A stretch of 64,000 nucleotides of DNA from Pieris napi (taxonomy: Eukaryota > Arthropoda > Insecta > Lepidoptera > Pieridae): assembly GCF_905475465.1 (NCBI RefSeq), contig NC_062249.1, positions 11,482,501 to 11,546,500 of the forward strand, written 5' to 3'. Positions 1-11,694 of the stretch are shown one piece after another. Each line of letters opens with the position of its first letter. Positions within the stretch are counted from its first letter, which is position 1. Both the position numbers and the translations under genes were made by a program. The notes beneath the pieces are model-generated. The model had not been told where the DNA came from. It ran no database searches and saw only the letters and a list, made by a program, of their open reading frames with translations.

Positions 1-1837
1 TTAATTTAACGCTGAAAATAGGTCTGCGGTTGACATTTTTAGGATTCGCGCGTGGCGTCAAAAGCGACTACGGCACATTAATTAATTTATTTAAGGTATT
101 GAATATTTTTTTTTAAATTTGAAAAAAATATGGTGTGTTCTGAACACTATAATCAATTTATTCCCGTTGAAAATTTTACTTAAAGTTAATTTTTCAACAA
201 GTTAAATAATTGTTAACTAACGAAATTTTCTCGAACGACCGTCTTAATTGTAAGTGAAAAAAAAATGTTTAAATAATGGTCGTAAAAATATTTCGCTTCG
301 TAGAGCCTTTCTTACATACATACTTAACAAGATCGTGCCATAAAAGTTAAAAAAATATTTATACTTTGTTTATAACAATTTTTTTACTTAAACAAAAACT
401 TAAAAATCCATGTAATGATGTTAAAAAAAAATTTTTTTTTTCTAAATCATCATATAATCGTTTTTTTATTAATACAAGATATTTATTGATTTGCAAAAAA
501 AAAAATTCCCGCCATTTGTTGATAAATTTTTTTTAAACAAATTGATTAAATCAATATTTTTTAAAAAAAATTTAACACAACTTTATTACATTAAAAATTT
601 TATGATTTTTAAAAAAAAAATTTTTCCTTAATAACAATTTTTAATTGTTTATTATCGTTTTTTTTAATTTTCTATTGTTGAAATAATTAGTTAAGAAATT
701 TTTTTTTTCCTAAAAATCATAATTGACAGTCTTCTATAAAGTAACAGAAAAAAATTTTTTTTTAATCAACAATTCTATTGTTTATTAACTAACCAATTTG
801 TTATAAACAAATATTCAACTTTTGTTTATTTTTTTTCTAAAACTTCTAAAATTAACAAAAACAACCATATATAACAAAGTATAGAAAAAATTTTTTTTTA
901 ATTTTTAATAAAAGTAATATTCATGATAATCAAAAAATTTACAAAAAAATTTTTTCTATACTTTGTTATATATGGTTGTTTTTGTTAATTTTAGAAGTTT
1001 TATAAAAAAAATAAACAAAAGTTGAATATTTGTTTATAACAAATTGGTAAGTTAATAAACAATAGAATTGTTGATTAAAAAAAAAATTTTTTCTGTTACT
1101 TTATAGAAGACTGTCAATTATGATTTTTAGGAAAAAAAAAATTTCTTAACTAATTATTTCAACAATAGAAAATTAAAAAAAACGATAATAAACAATTAAA
1201 AATTGTTATTAAGGAAAAATTTTTTTTTTAAAAATCATAAAATTTTTAATGTAATAAAGTTGTGTTAAATTTTTTTTAAAAAATATTGATTTAATCAATT
1301 TGTTTAAAAAAAATTTATCAACAAATGGCGGGAATTTTTTTTTTTGCAAATCAATAAATATCTTGTATTAATAAAAAAACGATTATATGATGATTTAGAA
1401 AAAAAAAATTTTTTTTAACATCATTACATGGATTTTTAGTTTTTTGTTTAAGTAAAAAAATTGTTATAAACAAAGTATAAATATTTTTTTAACTTTTATG
1501 GCACGATCTTGTTAAGTATGTATGTAAGAAAGGCTCTACGAAGCGAAATATTTTTACGACCATTATTTAAACATTTTTTTTCACTTACAATTAAGACGGT
1601 CGTTCGAGAAAATTTCGTTAGTTAACAATTATTTAACTTGTTGAAAAATTAACTTTAAGTAAAATTTTCAACGGGAATAAATTGATTATAGTGTTCAGAA
1701 CACACCATATTTTTTTCAAATTTAAAAAAAAATATTCAATACCTTAAATAAATTAATTAATGTGCCGTAGTCGCTTTTGACGCCACGCGCGAATCCTAAA
1801 AATGTCAACCGCAGACCTATTTTCAGCGTTAAATTAA
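1..1837. repeat. Inverted repeat, arms about 890 bp
   Basis: The window opens TTAATTTAACGCTGAAAATA, and its reverse complement is found at 1818-1837. Pairing continues inward almost without mismatch to about 890 and 950, leaving a 50-60-nt AT-rich spacer. A few one- or two-base indels occur in the A and T runs. The arms contain many A8-T8 type tracts. The palindrome may continue left of base 1. Transcription would give an extremely long hairpin RNA. An inverted-repeat assembly artefact cannot be excluded from sequence alone. Confidence 0.9.
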
Positions 1838-2137
1838 CATTATAAATAATGGAGATAGAGTTCTGGGAGTCAGGAGTTTTTTATTAGAAATTTCCTCCTC
1901 TTTCAGAATCTTTATTTGAAATTTCTTAAATATTAATAGTTTATTAAATATTGGCAAAAAACTAAATGCCATTATTTTTTCATCTTTAATGGTCTATAAC
2001 TTTTGCAATTTTTTATGTGCTAATACACGCTTTTAGCACATTTTTCTAGACGTCATTCCGGATCCAATGAGCTATCGCACATAATTTTAAGAGTAGTATC
2101 TCTATTTTGTTCCATTTTCAACTTGTCGACTAGACTA
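1..2137. mobile_element. Giant foldback transposable element (right part)
   Basis: An almost perfect palindrome (1-1837) is followed by a 300-bp flank ending in CTTGTCGACTAGACTA near 2137. The flank 1900-2137, read on the other strand, matches the left part of the complete short element at 24346-24661, which is bounded by the same terminus on both sides. This suggests 2137 is one true end of the element. The other end lies before base 1. No transposase reading frame was seen, so the element is non-autonomous. Superfamily is uncertain. The TA duplication of the short relative would fit a Tc1/mariner-like group. Confidence 0.75.
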
Positions 2138-2652
2138 ATATGGCATATGGTTAAGAAATGTTAATGTATGTTTTATATATGTATATATATTATGTTCCTA
2201 GCTGTGTTATTATACCTAAGGTACCTATAAGTTCATGTTATGTTCGGTCATTATATGGTCTATTTCCAGCGCATTTTAGAACTTAGAATTTATAATAAAT
2301 ACATATAATCTTTGTATATTTTTTGTATTTTTTGTATTTGTATAGGTGAAATTGTGCTTTGTGTATGTTTAAATGTGTATTCCGTTTTGGCTATTATGTA
2401 CAGTTTAATTGTTTGAATATAGTTTAAGAAAAGCTGTAGGAATACCGTTGATCAAATAAATAAATAATTAAATTAACGTAACACGAAGGTCCTGTAAGAC
2501 AAATGTTATGTTCACGGTTAATAAACGTAAAATACACAAAAAGACTTAGTTCATTAACAATGCGCCAGTTAGTTATAAGCAGGCACCAGGGAAGTACCGG
2601 GGAACTCAGAGCTGGCAAATACAGCGAAATACTGCCAAGGGTACCTACTAGA

Positions 2653-2989
2653 CAGTGGCGTAACTATACCATCTGGGGCCCGTGGCAAATCTTCTTTTGT
2701 AGCAATTCTTTCGATGGGGCCCTATCAGTACAATTGGTCCCTACTCAGTTTAATTTTATTAAATTTGAGATATTCAGAGTACTCAATTACACGTTGTATA
2801 TGTCCCACTAATGACCATAGGCCTCCTCTCTTAGGCGAGAGGGAATGGTCTGTAGTCCCCACGCTAGCCCAATGCGTGTTGGAGACTTCACATTCATCCA
2901 TAAAACATAATATCTCTTGGGCAGGGGCCCCATTGGGTCGGGAGTCCGTGGCATTTTGCCAGCCCTGCCACCCTATTGTTACGCCACTG
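2653..2989. mobile_element. hAT-type MITE
   Basis: A 337-bp element has 12-bp perfect terminal inverted repeats, CAGTGGCGTAAC at 2653-2664 and GTTACGCCACTG at 2978-2989. It is flanked by CTACTAGA (2645-2652) and GTACTAGA (2990-2997), a 7-of-8 match at the length expected for hAT target duplications. The interior has no transposase. The 5' flank (about 2590-2645) resembles the decayed LINE fragments at 7733 and 14966, so the MITE probably landed in an older retrotransposon remnant. Confidence 0.85.
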
Positions 2990-2997
2990 GTACTAGA

Positions 2998-4490
2998 TAA
3001 CTTTCTATCAAATATATGCATAATAAATCACATTTTTTTAAACTTGTGTAGAAACCTTTGTAAGCCATACGAGGACAAACACTGTAGTGTTAAAACAATT
3101 ATTTCGGGGTCGAATAAAAACATGTGTAGGCGTTTATTCATGAAGTGACGATTATGAAATACAAAATGGTGGTATATTTTGACCGAGCTTTTGTATACTT
3201 TCGCAATTTAAGATAAAACTAGCAAACATTGTGCTTTTACAAATATTTATTAAGTAATATGGTTATAAGCGTAGCTCAAATTAAGTATTTATTTAGCTTT
3301 TATTAATCACACATGAAGTTAATAAAAGCTCAAGAATATGTCATACATTTGGCGTCATAATAAATCGCTTATCGATGTCAGTAATCCACATTAAAATTCC
3401 CAAGTTTCTGTAGTCCCATATCCCAAGTAGTATTGATATCAAATGAACTTCTTATAAATTTAAGTTTGATTAAATATTTTAAAAGACAATACTAACGTAA
3501 GAAGTTATTACACATAAGAGCAAGCCGAAGCGAGATTAGGGTTTCATAATAAAAACAGTATTTTGATTTGTTGCATAATACACGATAATGAATATTCAGG
3601 ATGTGAGTTAAATTGAGTCATTACATTATTCACATCTTGTAACCTACTGTAATAAATTCCCCTTTGGAAAAATCGTTATGAAACAGTTACAGCATTATTG
3701 TATTGCTAAAAGTCAGGACACAGTTACTTTGTAATTAAGACGAGGGTAGAGTCACAGAAAGGAATCCATTGTAGATTTTTACTTTTGTAATACGCGCGAT
3801 GTTTTCGGGAAATAATGAATATGTAATAGTGTTTAACATAGTGTATGCTTACTTTATAGTTGTAATATATGTATAATTTACATACAACATAGTTTAGCAC
3901 GACCTAATATGTTTTAAAGTTCTATTATGTAAGAGACAGTAATAATTTCTTCAATTTAAAATAATGTTCCTCACGCGACAAGGAAATATCTTGGTCTATG
4001 AAATTTCTAGAATGTCTGGAATAAAGTTGTAATAACTCTACAAACATTTTTCCTCACGCTTATTGTCGCTGGACACAAAAGATTCTTGAAGAAGCGTAGA
4101 GCTAATTGTCCACATCATTAGAATAGTAATTAGGAGCGTATTAGATTTCAACCGTGATGGATGAGATGATAAAATGCATCGTTAGTGTCATCTAGTGGTG
4201 AAGAATAAACAATTCTAAGGTGATTTGATAAGGAGTGGACACTGCCAAGTGCAGTGTGCAATGATTATGTTGATAATATGGCGAGTATGCTCTTGTAATA
4301 TTATCGTAAGTTTCGTTTCGTTTTATACGAGACAATGTGTAAGGATTGGAATTAGTATATAAACCAAAATATTACGTAAGTAGGATCTGTCTTATACATA
4401 TTATATTATGCTAAACAAGTGAACCTTCGTTTTTTGTAATTCTAATTAGAATCTTATAAAAAATAAAGTCGAAAAAACTCATAGAGGTAA
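2998..4490. other. Intergenic DNA without recognisable features
   Basis: AT-rich sequence with short open frames only. No repeat family found elsewhere in the window, no splice-supported exon and no RNA gene were seen. Confidence 0.5.
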
Positions 4491-4575
4491 TGAAAAACTA
4501 ACCAATTGTAAAGGAAATGTTTAAAGATAAGCATCGCAACCAAACGGCATTACATGTGTTTTGTCAAGGTCATAC

Positions 4576-5110
4576 CTTAATATGCGCACAGCACAGCCTG
4601 CGAGTCCGACAAATGGATCACATTCAACAGCCTACGTCCTCAGCTGAAGTCCAAAGCACCGAAATCTCGATGTCAGGAGCAACGCGAGCCGAATCGCGTC
4701 AATACCCGGCACACCACAACGACCGATCAAAACATAGCTATCACGAATCTTCTTTCCACACAGACTTGATTTGCAAATTTTATTCATCGCATCCGTCGAA
4801 AACACTAATAATTTTTACGAGCCGCTCCAACGAAACGCGTGCTCACAAAACTCTGTTTTCTTATCGCCCGGCACGAATTAGCACCAATAAACTGAAGGAA
4901 AACACCATGAAACATTAATATAAATCGACAGCCGCCGGAAAACTGAAATCGCGAAACGCACGTGAGTGCGAGGCGCTCGCCGGGCACAGTACCGCGCGAT
5001 AAACAGAGAGCGCGCCTCGACAACACACGCACACATGGAACTGAACATGTACACAATCAACACATGTACGACACCGGCGCGCGCATTCTCGCTCGGTCTT
5101 AAAATAACTT
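4576..5110 (-). promoter_or_regulatory. GC-richer island, possible promoter and non-coding first exon
   Basis: About 550 bp stands out from the AT-rich surroundings by its many CpG steps (GGCGCGCGC near 5074, GCGCGCCTCG near 5010) and lack of known repeats. On the - strand it could be a 5' exon ending at a donor AAG|GTATGA (last exon base 4576), with CCAAT-like boxes near 5125 and 5165. On the + strand a donor CAC|GTGAGT lies at 4962. The open frames on either strand have no family resemblance. Orientation is unresolved. Confidence 0.3.
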
Positions 5111-5210
5111 TGTCATCATAATTCACCAATTGAATGCGGGCATTCTGACGCAACTCTATTCGCTCATTGGTCAAGACTTCATTGATGGATTACATACCGA
5201 AGTCAATTCA

Positions 5211-6120
5211 ATTCGCGATTAACGTCTAACGAAACTTTTGATAACTTGACTGATACAGAATCAAATAGGAAATTATTTTAATGATATAATATCAGAAAAG
5301 TGATAGTGATCTAAGTTTACTAGCGGTTGTTCGGGGCTCTTGGGAGTCCTAGATGTGGAGAATATGTAAAAAAGCCAAGATTTAAATTAAGTATTATGTA
5401 TTTTGGTTCGTTAGATTGATGATCTCTATTTTTATAATCATTAGTGAATGTATAATTAATTAATGTTGTTTGACTTTATATACCTTAGGCCAAATTTATT
5501 TTTGACAATTTAGCCCTTGTTGAAGGTCAAAACATATTATGTTAATAATTATAGTTAAATAATGTTTTGTGACGATAATTTATTTTCGGAACGGACCGAG
5601 AATAATAAGGGCAAAACATTCATTAGCTATTTGTGTTTTATAGGTTCTGTGAGTCGTTTTCATAAATTCTTAGTTCCATTATTATGTGCAAAAATCCTAA
5701 CATCGTTTTAATGGTATAGTTTAGTATTTTTGGTGGAAAAAAACTCCCGTTTGCCAAAAGCTAAATCATGAGAGTGACAATGAGAGTCATGGTTCGATCT
5801 AAGTCTTCACTGCATATTATTAGTAACCACATCATATTATGAAGAATAACGTTTCATATTATGGACATTTTTATTCTTTTCCCATGCAAGAGTCAAAGCT
5901 TAACTCCGCGCGTAGCTTTTGTTTAATCAGTACAAACAGTTTTCTTTAAAATATTTTTTGTCGTTCACGTACTCTAGATACTCACTATATATATTTATAT
6001 ATAACGTTCAAACAATTCGTAGAAATATTTCCTCTCTATGATACTATATCATAAAGAGAAAATATTTGTAACTTAATCGATCGATTTTTTAAATATTTTA
6101 AGAAATAAATATTCGGCGGG
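5211..6120. other. Intergenic, nothing recognised
   Basis: AT-rich DNA with no gene or repeat family identified. A short imperfect hairpin at 6022-6068 (AAATATTTCCTCTC arm) may belong to a small decayed element. Confidence 0.4.
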
Positions 6121-6147
6121 GACAAGCCGCTAGTCTACGCTAATGAG

Positions 6148-6186
6148 GTTATAGGGGATAATCTTTGTATCTATTATCCCATAACC
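6148..6186. repeat. Short hairpin
   Basis: The arms GGTTATAGGGGATAAT and ATTATCCCATAACC pair with one bulge around a 10-nt loop. Function is unknown. It lies next to decayed interspersed repeat sequence. Confidence 0.4.
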
Positions 6187-6394
6187 TTTTACCATAGAAA
6201 GCCACGTTATTTGTGAGCGCCATAGGCATAATAACCCTACTAAGGCCCTTTTCGTGTTTATCGAATTTTTAAAGTAAGTCGGAGAAAAACGGGTCAAATG
6301 AAAATTTTTCTCACGAACGCTACGATGAGAGAGATATTATTGAGTTCTAAACAAAAGCAGAGCTTGATAATACCTATAGTTACATAACTTATAT

Positions 6395-6560
6395 AATATA
6401 AAAACAAGTCCTCTGCTGCGTCTATCTGTATCTCTGTTTGCGATAAACTCAAAAACTACTGCATGGTTATTGCGGTTTTCACCAATGTCGAGAATGATTT
6501 GTGAGGAAGGTTAGGACATTTTTAAGGTTTACGGGGCACGGTTAACCATGGAAGCCAGGG
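6395..6560 (+). repeat. Decayed interspersed repeat, Helitron-like wording
   Basis: The run AACAAGTCCTCTGCTGCGTC, followed by 'aactcaaaaactactgcatgg' type wording, resembles a dispersed repeat common in Lepidoptera, often assigned to Helitrons. The assignment rests on memory of the family's look. No terminal motif is visible here. Confidence 0.3.
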
Positions 6561-6999
6561 CAGGACAGTAGTAAAAATAAACCAGTTTAATTAAACTATT
6601 AACACATTCATTCGTCTCTTTCTCTCAAATGGTGTATACGATATCAAGGATAGAGTAATACGTATTTTAGTCAAAACTGTAATAACACTGATTTGGTTTT
6701 TATGAATGGGGTTAATATCCGGTCCAATAAGCGTTGCTTGTAATATTTTGTAAGGCGCCTGATTTTTCGTAGATAAAATATTATTTCTGTACTAAATTAT
6801 GGTGCTGCCTTCATAAACTAGACATAATATTAGTATAGGTATTTAAAGATAAATACCTTTTTAATAATTACTGTTGTTTTACCTAGTAGATAGTAAAGGA
6901 CAGAAACTTATAGGTACCTCACAGATCTTATTGACAAAATGATATTCATACCGGGATCCCAATATTATTCAATTACAAATAAATATATTACGTTATGTC

Positions 7000-7260
7000 A
7001 CGAATGTCAGACAGAAAAAAAAATGGGACGAACATAAAAGCGATGGACTGACGATATAACAGAAATTACTGTAGAGATAAAAATATAGAATAGATCCAAT
7101 TGTAAAGTTAAAAAAGAACGAAGAAAAAGAAGACTCTATTAATACCCAAGAAAAGCATTGATGATGACAGTTGGAGGGTTGTCAAGAGAATAGTTCCAAA
7201 GAGTCAACCACGACCTGTCATGTGTGATAGACCGTAGACCAAAAACAATATTACAATTGA
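7000..7260 (+). repeat. Degenerate non-LTR retrotransposon fragment
   Basis: Broken frames give words of the KKWDEH...DG type, typical of the last part of LINE reverse-transcriptase polyproteins. There are stops in every frame. Clade cannot be assigned. Confidence 0.25.
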
Positions 7261-7483
7261 TCCTTGGACACATAGTGCCCTTGTTTAGTATATTATCAAA
7301 GATCATAATCTCACGTCGGAAATGTATGTCTCTTTCAGAAGTTAGATAATGTCACCAGCTAAACCTGGTAAGCCTCTGAATTAATTAGGACACAGATAAC
7401 TGATGTTAAAATTGCGTTCTAGCGATCGTTATCTTTGTTTTTTGACCAGTCGCTGAATAAAGGTGTCTAGGAATAAGTTAGGA

Positions 7484-7580
7484 ATCAGTGGCGCTACAAC
7501 CTCTTTCGGGCTTCAGATTTCTGTATGTGTTTCATGATCATTTGTCAATGTAATAGGCAAGTAGGTGATCAGCCTCATCA
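7484..7580 (-). mobile_element. SINE fragment (3' part)
   Basis: Matches the 3' half of the window's main tRNA-derived SINE family in reverse orientation: it begins ATCAGTGGCGCTACAACC and runs through the TTTCATGATCATTTGTCAAT and GTAGGTGATCAGCCTC blocks. The tRNA-like head is missing. Confidence 0.8.
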
Positions 7581-7732
7581 GAAAATAATAAGTGGAAAAT
7601 AATAAACGGCTTAAATATAAGAGTCTTTCCTCCAACTTCGATTTAGTTCTCTTTGGAGTAGAGACTCTTGGGCCGTGGGGTTTAAGTGCACAATCGCTAA
7701 TAAGAGATTTAAGTTGGCGCCTGGTAGATAGC

Positions 7733-7802
7733 ACCGGTGACCCCAGAGCTGGTGCTTTCCTCGCTCAACGAATAAGTATCGCAATACAGAGGAAATTAGG
7801 TT
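7733..7802 (+). repeat. LINE coding fragment (copy 1)
   Basis: Encodes GDPRAGAFLAQRISIAIQR. The same 50-60 bp are found at 14966-15030 almost unchanged, and a deleted version at about 2595-2645. This is a recurrent piece of a non-LTR retrotransposon. Confidence 0.55.
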
Positions 7803-7804
7803 AA

Positions 7805-9095
7805 GGGAATTGTAAATACTGTATATTGGACTGTTATGTTTAGGTTTTAATAAATGAAGTATTATTTATTAGACGCCCAATGTGTACTTAGCGACATGAA
7901 TAAATGAATTTTAGAAAATAGCTTCTAACATATACTGTAGATAGATATATCATTAAGTATGATGTGGTAAACATCTATAAATAAATAGATAGCTTCCATT
8001 TGATTTTTGTCTATACATTGGCTAGGTAATTATTATACATATGTTATCATCATATTATTCAGTGTTTCTAACAACATTAAACTTTTCAACGACGCGTAAT
8101 TAGCTCTTTGTGGTGCCACACTAGTGTTATTTCTATGTATCTATGACATAATGTCATCAGCAAAATGTCATTTGACACATTGACAAGACAAAGCTGCGCC
8201 ATACAATTTATCTCAAAATCTGCGACAGAATAATAGAGATACGACTTCTGTTTAGACTATGAACTTTGCTTTTGAATTTTATACTCTATGACTTCTAATG
8301 AAGGTTTATTATTTATTGATTGTGTGGTTAAATGGCAATGATAATGCCACGCCCCTGAGATCGTGACAATTCATTGATAATGTATGAATGATTTATAATT
8401 AAACCAGTTTTCTTATGAGGTAAGATTCGTGTTATAATCTTTACATTTAATATATGACTACGAACCAAAGAGATTTAAGTACAGAGGAAATTCTTGATCC
8501 TATCTGTGGCTGAAAATCTAAATCTAGAGTGAACCTTTTCCCCTAAAAACTCTATTGCCGGCATCCCCTTTGCTTCTATCAAATTTCGTGTGACCATGGA
8601 AGATATAATAAAACAAATGAAAGTGAGCACTTGTTTCAATAAATATATAAATATCATAAAACAGATTCAGAAATCTGAGTCCAAGACCTATATATAGATT
8701 AAACATAATATTGAACTCCTAAAAAAATTCTACTGAAATAAACAACAACAATACAACTTAAATTTATCTCAGTCTTCCCAAACCTATCACAAATATATCC
8801 AGTTCTGGTTCAGAGCTGAGGAGCGAAATAATAGGCGGAACAGGTGACTGTAATATTATAGCAAATTTTATAGAAAGTATGTTTAATATCACCTGCATCA
8901 TGAGAACACCCCACATACACTCCATCACTTTCGCCATCACACAACACATCCGAATTAGGTATTACTTAGTTAAATGTATTTAGTTTTTCCTTTTTGTAAA
9001 TATTATGTAGGTATTTCACCTTTAGTATAATTGTTTTTTGATATTTATTATTTATGTAAGATAGAGATTTATGTATTAAAGAATATTCACTAAAC
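7805..9095. other. Intergenic, nothing recognised
   Basis: AT-rich sequence with short unsupported reading frames. No exon signals or repeat copies matching other parts of the window were found. Confidence 0.4.
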
Positions 9096-9099
9096 TGTA

Positions 9100-9240
9100 T
9101 TGTACTGGCTGTACATTTCGCTCACTCAGGCTTTCTTTATAAGCGTGGCGATTTCCTAAATCGTCGGAGTTACGCCCCGAGAGTATAGCCAGACGTAGGA
9201 ACTCTCTTCAACTGTTACATTGCATTCATTCGTTACATAG
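9100..9240 (-). repeat. Interspersed repeat family B, copy 1
   Basis: Shares blocks with 52684-52825 and 60511-60645, which are in the opposite orientation: TGAGTGAGC-AAAA-TGTAC, AAGAAAGCCTGAGTGAGC, the GGGCGTAACTCCGACGAT core and a CAACTGTTGAAGAGAGT-type end. There is no coding capacity and no clear inverted termini. Family unidentified. Confidence 0.65.
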
Positions 9241-9737
9241 CAATTACCATTACATTATTTCGCTTATATTCTATTATTGCAAGTGGTTAATATATAGTAA
9301 ACCTTAAATCTATTATTTAAAGCACCCCGGTGACCCAAGATTGGTACACGTATTTCAAAGTGAAAATGTTTCAAATAACTCCAGAAATTCCACAGATCCA
9401 CACGAAGAAAACGGTACAAAGAAACTCATAAAATTACTTGTCAAAATAATTGATGTCCTTTGTTCCCAACTGTAAATCTACCGTAGACAGGGGGCGCTGC
9501 TAGCACCATTTATAACCGTCAGGTCACTGAAAACATACACGTGGTCGATAATGGGGCGACATTACATAAATATATTTGACAAACGACTGCAGGAAGTATA
9601 CAAATGGGCTTTCGAAACAAAGAAACTGTCCCTAGATTGGTTTTAAAATAGGTCGTGCTTATCCAATAAATAACCTTGAATGACTTATGCAGTATATTAG
9701 AAAAATATCTAAAAACTTTAAAATGTAGTGGTTTCTA

Positions 9738-10117
9738 CGTAAGTTTTTGAAGTGAAACTTCTTTATCGGCGTTGGAAAAATTACCGTCATATTTTTCGAT
9801 TACGTGTCACATTTTTCCGTTACGCGCCATCTTTTTCTTGTCCCTACCACGGTAGATTCGAAGAGATTCGAAGCCATTAATAACCAAATATATATAATAA
9901 CGATAAAAATGATAGAAATAAATCAATTACAATTAATGAAATTCTGTAGTAATAAGGTAAAATGAAATAATTGTAATATTTGTATTCATGTCTATGATAA
10001 TAAAAGCCTTTTGTTAAACTTTTTCTAATTTAACTTTATTTAACCAATTTCTGTAAAGTTGCAAATAGTAGATCATTTTTCGAAAAATAAGGTCACAAAG
10101 AAGTTTCACTTCTTACG
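9738..10117. mobile_element. MITE with GAAGTGAAACTTCTTT termini
   Basis: GAAGTGAAACTTCTTT at 9749-9764 has its exact reverse complement at 10097-10112, and flanking ACGTAAG/CTTACGT extend the arms imperfectly. The 360-bp interior has no frame for a transposase but carries repeated 'TTTTTCgATTACG'-like blocks. Superfamily unknown. Confidence 0.6.
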
Positions 10118-10169
10118 TGTGTATACTAGTACACGCACACATTTTTTTTATAGAACAGGAGGCACGAGG

Positions 10170-10439
10170 TTGCAGGAGGAGCAGTGTTGGCATAGTGGCT
10201 TCAGCGTGCGAATCTCATCCCTGAGGTCATAGGTTCGATCCCCTGCACCAATGGACTTTTTTTTCTATGTGCGCATTCAACATTCGCTCAAACGGTGAAG
10301 ACCCCTTAAACCCAAAAAGTCAACGACGTGCGTCAGGCGTAGGAGACTGATCACCTGTCTATTAGATTGACAAAAGATCATGAATCAGATACAGATATCT
10401 GAGGCCCAGACCGAAAAAGGTTGTATTAATTTATTTTAT
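10170..10439 (+). mobile_element. tRNA-derived SINE, nearly full length, with 11-bp TSD
   Basis: The head GTTGGCATAGTGGCTTCAGC (A-box-like) and GGTTCGATCCC (B box) mark a tRNA-derived RNA polymerase III promoter. The family body follows (CCAATGGAC, CATTCGCTC, CCCAAAAAGTC, GATCACC, GATCATGA) and ends near GGTTGTATTAATTT. GAGGCACGAGG occurs at 10159-10169 and again at 10440-10450, an 11-bp target-site duplication. The target was itself a reverse-oriented LINE tail (TTATAGAACAGGAGGCACGAGG...CTCATCTG). Confidence 0.9.
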
Positions 10440-10700
10440 GAGGCACGAGGCTCATCTGTTGTTAAGTCCAGTAGGATCGCAAGAAATTGGTACGATCTTT
10501 TCTTGACCCTAAGTCGAATTGGTACGGAAATACTTCAGTTCTGCTGGTTCCATATAACGCTCCTTAAAAAACGCTCAGTTGTGAAATGACGTCCGATGAT
10601 GTAACTCAGCTGCAGGTATTAATCCGAACTCCTCAATCTTTTTGAGGTACTATATATTAAATAATACGAAACAAGAAATCGACACACTTCTTTGTCACAC

Positions 10701-11175
10701 GCCGGTAACGAACTCGCGAACCTTCTAGGATTGAGTGTACATGGGCGGCCGTATCACTTAACATCAGAGGAGCTTTCTGCCCGTTTGCCCCCTCTTCTAT
10801 AAAAAAATGTAGTATAAGCAATTGTTATTACAAGATCTCTTTATAGATAGGTATATCATTATCAATATATTCATATTCTATTGAGTTTATTATTCGATTA
10901 TAATGCCGGCAACGCACTGGCGAGCCCTCTGGCATTGAGACTGTCCATGGGCGAGGGACATGGTATCACTTAACATCAGATGAGCCTCCTGCCCGTTTGC
11001 CCTCTCTTCTATAAAAATAAATCTAGTATACGCAATTGTTATTGTAAGATCTCTCTATAGGTTTAAATTGTCATTCGATTAAAACGCCGGCAACGCATTT
11101 GCGAGTCCTTTGATCTATGGGCGACGATATCAGTTAAGATCAGGTGAGTCTCCCGTCCCCTGTTACATTAAAAAA
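10701..11175 (+). repeat. Tandem array grown from a LINE 3' tail
   Basis: Three units start with GCCGGnAACG at 10701, 10905 and 11086. Each runs through the tail of the LINE at 45465-48854 (ATGGGCGGCGGTATCACTTA, CCTGCCCGTTTGCCC, TCTATAAAAA). The first two continue into a shared non-LINE piece (GCAATTGTTATT, AAGATCTCT) before the next unit. Unit lengths are 204 and 181 bp, and the third is partial. The shared downstream piece shows tandem duplication after insertion rather than three insertions. Confidence 0.75.
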
Positions 11176-11690
11176 ATCAATTTCCTAAGATAGGAACAGT
11201 CTTTCATGTCTGGTTACAGTCTTTCATGAATGATACTGAACGGAAAATAGTTATTTCATTAAAAATCTTCGTTGACAACCTTCGAGAGGCTTCTATTGAG
11301 GTTGTTTTTAAATTGCGTATATATCATACAAAATATTTTGACAAGCGAATTGTTTGAAGAGAATAAATTGATTAAACAAACACTTTATCGCAACAGCCTA
11401 AAGCCGTAAAGGTGATAATTAGTTAAGCACTGGTCAAGGTCCCCGTCAATTTTACGAAGCTCTTCGAAATTCAACAAGGTTTTATTAAATCCTAGCATAT
11501 TGATGTTATGCTTTTGAATATAATTAGCTAATTTATGCCCATGCCCTCGTTATGAGCGTTTCATTTGGTTTAACGTCGATTCAATTATCGGCGACACAAT
11601 AGTATCTCTATCAACGCCATCTTGTACGTCAACTAGCCTTTGAAACTATTAAATTAACTCTTTTGAGATTAATACGTACTAAATTGTAAT
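11176..11690. other. Intergenic, nothing recognised
   Basis: A short duplicated phrase (CAGTCTTTCATG twice near 11202 and 11217) is the only structure noticed. Confidence 0.4.
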
Positions 11691-11694
11691 TAAG

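Noticed and set aside
4517..4918. 133-codon open frame on the + strand
   Set aside because: No domain, signal or splice context, and composition follows the GC-richer island. Treated as possible promoter or 5' UTR DNA instead.
10177..10250. tRNA-like heads with A and B boxes (several places, for example 10177, 49313, 54034)
   Set aside because: They do not fold into a complete tRNA cloverleaf with anticodon and are followed by SINE bodies, so they are SINE promoters rather than tRNA genes.
10701..11175. CRISPR-like regular spacing
   Set aside because: The units are about 200 bp, derived from a LINE tail and in an insect genome; not a CRISPR array.
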